Positions 45,119 through 52,587 of a stretch of DNA of 64,000 nucleotides are shown piece after piece. Under the pieces are notes generated by a model, which ran no database searches, was not told the origin of the DNA, and saw only the letters and a program-made list of their open reading frames with translations. Made by a program: the position numbers and the translations under genes. Source of the DNA: UBA2779 sp965232615 (GTDB taxonomy: Bacteria > Spirochaetota > Spirochaetia > DSM-2461); NCBI GenBank assembly GCA_965232615.1, contig OZ246985.1, positions 620,001 through 684,000 of the forward strand, read 5' to 3'. How positions within the stretch are numbered: the stretch's first letter is position 1; the number at the start of each line of letters is the position of its first letter.

Positions 45119-46870
45119 TTATCCGAAGGTAAACGCATAGAACCTCAGTTTACCTTCTGCATTCAGCTTCAGAACATGGGCCCCCACAGCGGAGAAATCA
45201 ACTAGCTGATATAAGCGGCTTGAGGCAGGAATCAGCTCTCCCTCTTTGACATCCTCCGTGTCGGCTACCTCAATTCCATCCACTTTAACATCAACCTTAC
45301 TTCCCATCTCTATAGGTTCGATCACCAGAAAAACATGCTTCGCCTTAAACCCTAACTCTAACGCACCGGCCCCATCAACCTCGATGAATTCTTTGGCGAC
45401 TGTCCAGGTCCCTTCCAAATTCCACTCCCCGTTTTTCGGTGTATTCTCCAGGGAGTACTCGACCTTTTGATCCTTGATGCGTTTACTCTCTGACAGGAAT
45501 CCCTTGGAACGCTGGTATCCAAGGTATATTTCCGGTGTTTGACTTTCCAGCCCCTCCCAGACCTTTGTAACCATCGGTATTTTTACTTCTGTTCCCGCTT
45601 CTTCAAGAAGTTTACGAATTACCTTCTCCGAGTTCTTATACTCCCCTTCACCGAAATGGTAATATCGGATACTCCCTTCGGAGTCAATGAAGTAATGAGC
45701 AGGCCAATAGCGGTTATTGTAAGCTCTCCATTGCCGATAGCGATTATCTAAAACCACCGGCCAGGTAATCCCCAGCTCTTTCATGGCTTTTTGGACATTA
45801 TCAGCGTCCCGTTCAAATGCAAACTCAGGAGAGTGCACTCCAATAATTACAAACCCCCTATCCTTATAGCGTTCATACCAGGATTTCAGATAGGGGATGG
45901 TGCGAACACAGTTAACACAGCTATACGTCCAGAAATCTAACAATACAACCTTCCCTTTCAGATCTGCCATGGTGGGTCTCTCTCCCACAAAATCCAAGCC
46001 ATCTATATTGAACCACTGACCATTGGTAACCAGTTCGGGAGCAGTACCATACTGACCCTGTTCAGCATCATGAGGCGGGTTATTCCAAACAAGTCGATTC
46101 AGGGACTGCTCCTCTCTTCCATTTTCTTGGATGGAGCGTTTATCAAGAGCTTTCTGAATAACCGAATTGTTTTCGAAGGCGGTTAAACCGGTTCCGTATT
46201 TAGGAAACGCTTTTAGGACGATGGTCTGAAAGCGCCGATCCATGCCGACACCGATGGAAAGCCCGACAATAATCATGAGGATGCCGAAAACCCTTTGAAT
46301 GTTTCTGGTATTAGCTGAAAGTTTTGGAAAACGTTGAATCAACTGGCGCCCGCCCGCCATAATACCCAGCATAGGCAGCGACGTTCCCAACGAATAGGCG
46401 ACGACGATCAACACCGCACCGCCGTCGACCTGCTGGGTTACCGCCAGTCCGATAACCGATGCCATAATTGGCCCCACACAGGGGGTCCAGATCATTCCTA
46501 AACTGGCTCCTACCATTACACCGCCGAAGAAACCGTTTTTATCGCTGGATTTACGGATTTTAATGATCCGTGATGCCATCATCTCAAACTTGAGTTGTAA
46601 TTGAGGGATAACCAAGACCAAACCGAATCCGGTAATCACAATAAGGGCCACTACACGAAGGGTATCCGGTGGAATTTGGAGGGTTTGCACTATCGTTGAC
46701 AGAATGAGGGTAAACAGGCTGAAGCTGGCTATAAACCCTGTTACAACACCCAGAGGCCTCCCCTTCCCGCCAACACTGCCGGAGAGAACAATGGGAAGTA
46801 CGGGAAGAATGCATGGCGACAGAATAGTAACCATACCCGACAAAAAAGCGAAAAAGGAGAGGACAATCAT
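45119..46870 (-). CDS. CcdA/DsbD-like membrane protein fused to TlpA-type thioredoxin (DipZ-like)
   Basis: 583 residues. The N-terminal 220 residues are a CcdA domain with six helices and the two redox cysteines in LSPCILPVLP (Cys20) and IWTPCVGPIMA (Cys131). Residues about 275-430 form a thioredoxin domain with LDFWTYSCVNCVRTIPYL (Cys318, Cys321) and VIIGVHSPEFAFERD, and the last 130 residues form a beta-rich cap as in mycobacterial DipZ. It carries electrons from cytoplasmic thioredoxin through the membrane to exported proteins. The neighbours msrB, msrA and trx are the probable acceptors. Confidence 0.9.
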   Translation of the reverse strand: MIVLSFFAFLSGMVTILSPCILPVLPIVLSGSVGGKGRPLGVVTGFIASFSLFTLILSTIVQTLQIPPDTLRVVALIVITGFGLVLVIPQLQLKFEMMASRIIKIRKSSDKNGFFGGVMVGASLGMIWTPCVGPIMASVIGLAVTQQVDGGAVLIVVAYSLGTSLPMLGIMAGGRQLIQRFPKLSANTRNIQRVFGILMIIVGLSIGVGMDRRFQTIVLKAFPKYGTGLTAFENNSVIQKALDKRSIQENGREEQSLNRLVWNNPPHDAEQGQYGTAPELVTNGQWFNIDGLDFVGERPTMADLKGKVVLLDFWTYSCVNCVRTIPYLKSWYERYKDRGFVIIGVHSPEFAFERDADNVQKAMKELGITWPVVLDNRYRQWRAYNNRYWPAHYFIDSEGSIRYYHFGEGEYKNSEKVIRKLLEEAGTEVKIPMVTKVWEGLESQTPEIYLGYQRSKGFLSESKRIKDQKVEYSLENTPKNGEWNLEGTWTVAKEFIEVDGAGALELGFKAKHVFLVIEPIEMGSKVDVKVDGIEVADTEDVKEGELIPASSRLYQLVDFSAVGAHVLKLNAEGKLRFYAFTFG

Positions 46871-46883
46871 CGATTCATTCCTC

Positions 46884-47375
46884 CTAGTTCACTAACTCAT
46901 CTAGGAGTTTCATTGTCCCGCCGCCATTCCATTTGGCCAAAGGATTTCCCGCCGAGTCAATTTGAACAAATGTGTGCTGATAAGTAATGCCGTACTTCTG
47001 TTGAAGGTCCTGGGAGTCGTCGTAATTCACCACTAGAAGAGAAACCTCATCCAGGTCCATGCTGTTGGCTTCAAAATCAGCTCGAGCGGATTGACAGGTG
47101 GGGCACCAGTCGGCGTAAAAGAATAACACTGTAGGCCCGAGTTCCGCAAACTTCTGTGCGTCAGCCATGTCAACGAAATCCATAAGAGGACCCATGGCCT
47201 CTCCTGACATCATCGCTCCATCCATGGCGTCTTTGGATTTCATATCCCCGTCCATGGCGCCTTCCATCATCCCGTTGTTCATTTCATCTTGTTTCGATGA
47301 AGTGTCTCCCTGACCTTGCGCAAAGGCAGAGAATGCCGCAATTGTTACGACCATAATAATTGTAAACAGTTTCAT
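46884..47375 (-). CDS. Exported thioredoxin-like protein with methionine-rich linker
   Basis: 163 residues. Signal peptide (residues 1-20), then a segment with 11 methionines among residues 32-70, then a thioredoxin domain with FFYADWCPTCQSARADF (Cys91, Cys94) and a cis-proline replaced by a YQHTFVQID stretch. First gene of the operon with the CcdA fusion and msrB; GGAGG site upstream. The domain could pass electrons to the Msr enzymes; the Met-rich part could itself be a target of oxidation and repair. Confidence 0.85.
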   Translation of the reverse strand: MKLFTIIMVVTIAAFSAFAQGQGDTSSKQDEMNNGMMEGAMDGDMKSKDAMDGAMMSGEAMGPLMDFVDMADAQKFAELGPTVLFFYADWCPTCQSARADFEANSMDLDEVSLLVVNYDDSQDLQQKYGITYQHTFVQIDSAGNPLAKWNGGGTMKLLDELVN

Positions 47376-47409
47376 ACGTTTACCTCCTGAAGAAGAAGAT
47401 AGTGTATAA

Positions 47410-47450
47410 ATATCACAAAACTATCTCAGAAAGGAAAACAATCAATAAAC
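47410..47450 (-). promoter_or_regulatory. Shared upstream element before the trx operon
   Basis: 41 bp with one mismatch to 50662-50702 upstream of msrA. The plus-strand sequence begins ATATCACAAAACTATCTC. The match continues in the ribosome-binding region (CTTCAGGAGGTAAAC in coding sense) and weakly into the signal peptides. Likely a common promoter or operator, perhaps for the adjacent response regulator. Confidence 0.6.
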
Positions 47451-47483
47451 TAGGTTTTTTTTGACTATTGCCGTAAGTGGGCT

Positions 47484-48944
47484 TCATTGCCCAGTGGGGA
47501 GGAGAACGCGAAAGGAAGCACCTCCTCCGGAGATATTCTCTGCATGTATTTGACCATTATGCAATTCGACAATCTCCCTGGCAATGGCTAAGCCTAATCC
47601 TGTGCCGGAGTTATCCCTGTTTCGGCTCTTGTCCGCCCGGTAGAAGCGGTCGAATATGTGCGGCAGATACTCCGGTTCAATACCCGGGCCCGTATCGTTT
47701 ATTGTTACTTCCTGAAAATGGTCCGTAAGCCCAATACTGATATCAATGTATCCACCGGCTGGCGTAATGGACAGGGCATTTTCAATAATGTTGGATAGGA
47801 CCCGCTCAATCATACCGATATCCCCCAAAATGGGATGAAGGCCCCGATCCGGCCGGTAGTTAATCTGTATTTGAGAAGCTTCGGATTGAGGTTTTAGTTT
47901 AAGAACCACATCCTGAACTAACTCTGCAATTGAAAAGGAGAGCCGCTGGGGTTCAACTTGGCGGGCTTCCAATTTTGCCAGGTCGAACAGCTCTTCCACA
48001 AGATTTTGAAATCCCGATACATTTTTTAAGCAAATCTCGATGAACTCCCGTTTCTCCTGATCGCTGAGGAAGCTATCTTTCATGATTATTGTTTCCAAAT
48101 AACCGCGAATGGAAGTTAGGGGGCTTCTTAAATCGTGGGAAATATTGGCGATAAGTTCCCCCCGCTGTTCTTCTGCATGATGGAGCTGGGAGATACCATC
48201 TTCAATGGATTCGGCCATTTCATTGAATGCACGTCCCAATACAGCCAATTCATCATTCCCGCTAATGACGACGCGATGATCAAATTGTCCCTGTTCGAAT
48301 GCCTTTACGCCCAAACTCAGCATCTTCAACCGCCTGGTTAGGAGAAAAAAGAGTGCAAAACCCGCAAAGAGGGTGGCGGTGAGGGCGATGAGAAAAGTGG
48401 ATAATCCGGATTGGAAATAATAGTTGTTCTTGATTCTGTCCAGGGACTGGTCAAAGCTCTGTCCCCGTAATATGACGTAGACATATCCTGCATTTTTCCC
48501 CATCTGCAAAGGCGCTGCAGAAAAGGGCTTAACCTGTTTTTCTGTTCGCGGATCGTCCCCCAAAATCGGCTCCCAGCCCTGGTTTTCAATAAACTGACTG
48601 AGCGGTTCAATCCCAATTTTTTGGCGGATAAGTTTTTCATTGGGATGGGTAAAATAGGAGAGGATTTTTCCCCGTGCATCCAACAGATAGATTTCCACCA
48701 TGGGATTCAATACCATCATATAGTGTATCGCATCCTCAATGCTGGCTTCTGAAAATCCATCCCCCACAAGAGGTTTTAACTCTTCGGCGATACTGGCGGC
48801 ATACTCCCTGTTTAAGAGTTGCTCCACCTCGTCAAATAGATGGGTTGAGGCATTAAACGCGATGGCCAGACTGACGGCTCCTAAAAGTACAATCATCAAG
48901 AGGAAAAGCAGGGAAAGCCGGGAGTAGAACGAACGCAGGATCAT
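47484..48944 (-). CDS. Sensor histidine kinase
   Basis: 486 residues. A membrane helix near the N-terminus, an extracytoplasmic sensor of about 130 residues, a second helix (STFLIALTATLFAGFALFFL), a HAMP domain, HisKA with LIANISHDLRSPLTSIRGYL (phosphorylated His) and HATPase_c with NIIENALSITPAGG, INDTGPGIEPEYLPHIFDRF and GTGLGLAIAREIV. All catalytic boxes are intact. It overlaps the response regulator gene by 4 bases and is set between msrA and the trx operon, so it probably senses oxidative or redox stress in the envelope. Confidence 0.92.
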   Translation of the reverse strand: MILRSFYSRLSLLFLLMIVLLGAVSLAIAFNASTHLFDEVEQLLNREYAASIAEELKPLVGDGFSEASIEDAIHYMMVLNPMVEIYLLDARGKILSYFTHPNEKLIRQKIGIEPLSQFIENQGWEPILGDDPRTEKQVKPFSAAPLQMGKNAGYVYVILRGQSFDQSLDRIKNNYYFQSGLSTFLIALTATLFAGFALFFLLTRRLKMLSLGVKAFEQGQFDHRVVISGNDELAVLGRAFNEMAESIEDGISQLHHAEEQRGELIANISHDLRSPLTSIRGYLETIIMKDSFLSDQEKREFIEICLKNVSGFQNLVEELFDLAKLEARQVEPQRLSFSIAELVQDVVLKLKPQSEASQIQINYRPDRGLHPILGDIGMIERVLSNIIENALSITPAGGYIDISIGLTDHFQEVTINDTGPGIEPEYLPHIFDRFYRADKSRNRDNSGTGLGLAIAREIVELHNGQIHAENISGGGASFRVLLPTGQ

Positions 48945-49672
48945 GGGCTAACCTCCACCGTTTCGGCAAATCGATAGCCCATGCCCCAAACAGTCAGCAA
49001 GTATCGAGGATGAGAGGGATCGGCTTCAATCTTATTTCTTAATCGGTTTATGTGAGTATTGACGGTGTGCTCGTAGCCTTGAAACTGATAACCCCAGACG
49101 ATGTTCAGCAGATCGCATCGGCTATAGGCTCTTCCTGGATTCTTGGCAAACACCGCCAATAGATCAAATTCTTTCACCGTAAGTTCAACAGTATTGCCAT
49201 CTAGGGTAACCTTTCTTTTATTGAAATCCATCATCAATCCGCCGATATTCACAAGATCCAGGGCAGGATCGGCGGAAGGATCCATTCCGGCTTGAGACCG
49301 CCGAAGCAGGGCTTTAATCCGGGCTATTAATTCCCGAAGGCTGAAAGGTTTGGGCATGTAATCATCGGCACCCAGCTCCAAGCCCAAAACTCGATCGATC
49401 TCTTCCGACTTAGCTGTGAGCATTAGGATCGGAGTGTAGGGATCCTTCTCTCTGATAGCAGTACAGACGGAGATTCCGTCCAATTGAGGCAGCATGATAT
49501 CCAATACAATGAGATCAAAGTCCCCCGTCCGGGCTTTGTTCAACCCGGATTTCCCGTCAAACACTTGCTCCGTCTCTATTCCGAGATCTGCCACAGCCAT
49601 AGCAATGACGCTGCTAATTTCACGGTCGTCCTCGACGATCAGTACTCTTATTAACTTATCCTTGCTACTCAT
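48941..49672 (-). CDS. OmpR-type response regulator
   Basis: 243 residues from ATG 49672. Receiver domain with acidic pair in IVEDDREISS, phospho-acceptor in LIVLDIMLPQLDG, Lys in MPKPFSLREL; C-terminal winged helix with LTVKEFDLLAVFAKNPGRAY and VNTHINRLRNKIE. It pairs with the kinase gene that overlaps it. Probable targets are the two copies of the 41-bp upstream element in front of the trx operon and msrA. Confidence 0.93.
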   Translation of the reverse strand: MSSKDKLIRVLIVEDDREISSVIAMAVADLGIETEQVFDGKSGLNKARTGDFDLIVLDIMLPQLDGISVCTAIREKDPYTPILMLTAKSEEIDRVLGLELGADDYMPKPFSLRELIARIKALLRRSQAGMDPSADPALDLVNIGGLMMDFNKRKVTLDGNTVELTVKEFDLLAVFAKNPGRAYSRCDLLNIVWGYQFQGYEHTVNTHINRLRNKIEADPSHPRYLLTVWGMGYRFAETVEVSP

Positions 49673-49819
49673 CAACAACCCCGATATGATTTACTGAAAT
49701 TTTCAATTGAAATATAGGCTGCCCTGAAAAAAAATGCAAAGGAACTATTATTGGATTCGAATATGTGCAGCAATGATTTCGACGGTCTTACACAACCGTT
49801 CATAGCTAATAACACATAG

Positions 49820-49846
49820 CCCCCCCCTAAAAGGGTTTGTAGGGGG
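49820..49846 (-). terminator. Weak hairpin downstream of msrA
   Basis: CCCCCTA and TAGGGGG pair around a 10-nt loop, about 70 bp after the msrA stop. No T-run. Possible transcript end between msrA and the regulator genes. Confidence 0.3.
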
Positions 49847-49913
49847 TTCTCTCAATTCAATTAACAACTACCGTTCCTCGCCTCGCTCCAATAACTGAAT
49901 CGCTTGCTCCAAT

Positions 49914-50627
49914 TCATTTTGCTGTTAGATTGGGATACCTCTCATAAAGATCCTCCAATTTGGGTAGGTCCCAATACACGATATAACCATGTTCCGGGTT
50001 AAGCCGGAGAAAATCCTGATGATAGTCTTCAGCAGGGTAGAAGCCTTCCAGGGGTGTAATCTCGGTCACAATTTCATCGGCATAGACCTGGTCATTATTC
50101 AATCTCGCAATAACCTCTTTGGTAATCCTCTCCTGCTCCTCGTCCGCATAGAAAACGACCGACCGATACTCTTCTCCCCTATCTGGACCTTGATAATTGA
50201 GTTGAGTAGGATCGTGGGCTACTTTGAAAAATATCTCCAGCAAGGTCTCGTAGCTAATCTGCTTGGGGTCATAAATTATCTCCACAGCCTCGGCGTGTCC
50301 TGTTTTCCCGGTTCCCACCATTCTATATTGAGCAGTGCTTTGGGCTCCTCCAGAGTACCCTGAAACCACATCAAGCACCCCCTGAAGCTGTTCAAACACC
50401 GCTTCGACTCCCCAGAAACACCCTCCCGCCAGGACTGCATTTTCCACCTCGGATGGCAGATAATCGGCTTCCCAAGCGGGGAGAGCACTCCGAATCGGCA
50501 CACCCATGTCACCTTTCTCTACTCCGCGATTGACTTCGCCGTGTTCCAATGAAGATTCATTCTGACCACCAGCAAAGGAAGGGAAGACAGTCGTAATAAT
50601 GATCGCAATAACCGTAAACAGTTTCAT
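49914..50627 (-). CDS. msrA: Exported methionine-S-sulfoxide reductase MsrA
   Basis: 237 residues from ATG 50627 (GGAGG 8 bases upstream). A signal peptide (FTVIAIIITTVFPSFAGGQ) precedes the MsrA domain: LAGGCFWGVEAVFEQLQGV with catalytic Cys70, GKTGHAEAVEIIYDP, FFKVAHDPTQLNYQGPDRGE, and EDYHQDFLRLNPEHGY. It repairs methionine-S-sulfoxide in exported proteins, complementing MsrB. Its upstream region repeats the one of the trx operon. Confidence 0.94.
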   Translation of the reverse strand: MKLFTVIAIIITTVFPSFAGGQNESSLEHGEVNRGVEKGDMGVPIRSALPAWEADYLPSEVENAVLAGGCFWGVEAVFEQLQGVLDVVSGYSGGAQSTAQYRMVGTGKTGHAEAVEIIYDPKQISYETLLEIFFKVAHDPTQLNYQGPDRGEEYRSVVFYADEEQERITKEVIARLNNDQVYADEIVTEITPLEGFYPAEDYHQDFLRLNPEHGYIVYWDLPKLEDLYERYPNLTAK

Positions 50628-50661
50628 GATGTTTACCTCCTGAAGGGAAAATAATGTATTC

Positions 50662-50702
50662 ATATCACAAAACTATCTCGGAAAGGAAAACAATCAATAA
50701 AC
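50662..50702 (-). promoter_or_regulatory. Shared upstream element before msrA
   Basis: Second copy of the 41-bp element (one mismatch to 47410-47450). It lies 35 bp upstream of the msrA start, at the place expected for a promoter. The rest of the stretch to 51027 (about 325 bp) holds a possible promoter and a weak MITE-end-like GGGGTGCCC at 50812, but no gene. Confidence 0.6.
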
Positions 50703-50852
50703 TTGACATAAGGTCTCCAATTTAACGAAGATGATTTTTCATCCAATAAATTCCAGCGAAAACCCCAGTAAATTCCTCCTTTCGTCCAATTTCTCCTTGA
50801 AACCTCATTTAGGGGTGCCCTTTATAATGATTTTCTGCACGATTATCATCTA

Positions 50853-50881
50853 TTGACTTTGCGTCTGCCCTATCTCATACT
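50853..50881 (+). promoter_or_regulatory. Possible sigma-70-type promoter for the KAP-NACHT pair
   Basis: TTGACT, 17-bp spacer, CATACT. It is 147 bp upstream of the KAP start codon. Weak at the -10 position. Confidence 0.35.
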
Positions 50882-51027
50882 TGCTCATACTTGTTTCCAT
50901 GTTCATTAGAAGCCAAGAACCGCTGGCGGGAATGGAATTGTTTATGCCGCTTCAGCCACTCTTTACAAGGGCAGGAAAGCATTTGGATAATCTAGTTACT
51001 GTTGATTATGTATCGGAGAGGAGGGAA

Positions 51028-52560
51028 ATGGCAACCCAGCAAAAACCCTGTTACAGCAATGATGACTGGACTATTGAGTTTGGAGATCTGGGCTTTCTGA
51101 ACGCCGGTGAAGAACTCTATGAGATGGCAGTTCAGGCCCCCGCCCCTTTTGTCATAGGGGTTTGCGGTGGATGGGGCAGCGGCAAAACGAGTTTGCTCCG
51201 TTACTGCATGGCATCCCTCGGCGGCCTGCCCCTCAGTTGCGGCGAGGGCATCGGCGTTCCCAAAGAGACGGAAATATTCTCTGATACTGTTCGGGGAAAA
51301 TGGGACGCCCTGGGTGGTAAAAAGCGTGAGCATTCCGCCCTAACGGTTTGGTTCAACCCCTGGCAGTATCAAAATGAACCAAACCTGATGATTCCCCTAC
51401 TCCACGAGATCCGCAAACAGATACCCAAATGGGCAGAGGCCAAATTCACCAGGAAGAAGTTACGATCGGCCGGCGGCCAATTGCTGAACCTTGGTTTCAA
51501 AAAGCTGACGGAAGTCATCGATACCGTAATCGAAAAGAACATCGGGTTTAAGCCGATGGGCTCCTTGTATGAGAAGGGAAAGGAACTCTACAAGGGAAGC
51601 CAACCGGCTGTTGCCTACCGTGAAGTAACCGATGCCCAGCAATTATTTCTTGCCTTTAACGGGGCTGTCCGCCAGGTACTCAATTCAATTAAAGAACTGA
51701 GCCGGAATTCCGGGCCCGATAAATTGGTCATCTTCATCGATGATCTTGATCGCTGTGAAGATAGAAAAATTCTCGAGGTTCTGGAGACCATAAAACTCTA
51801 TCTCAACACCAACTCCTGCATTTTTATCCTGGGAATTGATCCTGAGGCGGTAGAAAAAACGATTATCCGCTACAGAAAGAACTGCGAGGCGGCTGAGGCC
51901 CGCCAATATATGGCAAAACTGGTCCAGGGGAACATTCATGTTCCGGTTTGCAGCGACTTTCGCCCCTTCATAAAAAGAATTATCGATCAATGGCCCAAAG
52001 ATGAAGTTCCAGAGGGTGAAAAAGAAAAATTAGCCGAGGTTGTGAATGAAATATGGGAGCACAACCCCAGAAAGGTGAAGAATTTTCTCAACGCCCTTTT
52101 GTTTCGCTGGAAGCTGATCAATAAACAAAAGCCCGTTCCAACCCTGCACCAATCGGCCCTCCTCCTGTCCCTGCAATTTCGTTTTCCGGTAATCTATAAA
52201 AGCATCGCCTTTCACCCGGAGAACTTTGGGCATTTTTGTACGGCCCTGGTTCAAGTTATACAAAGCGAATCAACCGGTTCGCCCCATACCGAACAGACAG
52301 TATCCGCTGGATCGGAAATGACGCATCGATACATTGAAGAAATGGCAACTGTGTTCCGCAGGGGTGTGGCCGATACCACCTCTTTGGATGCCTACCAGGG
52401 GCGTTTGTTTGAGTACACCTATGATAGGCGGTTATTCATGGATATACATAAAAAAATCGTCGGCGATTGGCCAAAGCTTTCCCGAGAGAAAAAAACTCGA
52501 CGCACAAAGGCTGTTAAAGCCTTTTTCACCACAGAAGCCGGTGGCAATGTATTACACTAG
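51028..52560 (+). CDS. KAP-family P-loop NTPase
   Basis: 510 residues from ATG 51028, which has a GGAGG site; the frame runs 49 codons further upstream without support. Walker A GVCGGWGSGKTS (47-54), the KAP hallmark LTVWFNPWQYQNEPNLMIPL, and Walker B LVIFIDDLDRCEDRKILEVL with IKLYLNTNSCIFILGID mark the family. There is no membrane segment, unlike many KAP proteins. KAP NTPases are frequent in phage-defence loci and plasmids. The NACHT gene starts 27 bp downstream, so the two are likely co-expressed and may form one system. Confidence 0.87.
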   Translation: MATQQKPCYSNDDWTIEFGDLGFLNAGEELYEMAVQAPAPFVIGVCGGWGSGKTSLLRYCMASLGGLPLSCGEGIGVPKETEIFSDTVRGKWDALGGKKREHSALTVWFNPWQYQNEPNLMIPLLHEIRKQIPKWAEAKFTRKKLRSAGGQLLNLGFKKLTEVIDTVIEKNIGFKPMGSLYEKGKELYKGSQPAVAYREVTDAQQLFLAFNGAVRQVLNSIKELSRNSGPDKLVIFIDDLDRCEDRKILEVLETIKLYLNTNSCIFILGIDPEAVEKTIIRYRKNCEAAEARQYMAKLVQGNIHVPVCSDFRPFIKRIIDQWPKDEVPEGEKEKLAEVVNEIWEHNPRKVKNFLNALLFRWKLINKQKPVPTLHQSALLLSLQFRFPVIYKSIAFHPENFGHFCTALVQVIQSESTGSPHTEQTVSAGSEMTHRYIEEMATVFRRGVADTTSLDAYQGRLFEYTYDRRLFMDIHKKIVGDWPKLSREKKTRRTKAVKAFFTTEAGGNVLH

Positions 52561-52587
52561 CCGTTTTGATTTGTGGAGGAATGCCGC

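Noticed and set aside
50881..51027. Longer start for the KAP gene
   Set aside because: The ATG at 51028 has a GGAGG site and a normal family start; the upstream 49 codons carry the possible promoter instead.
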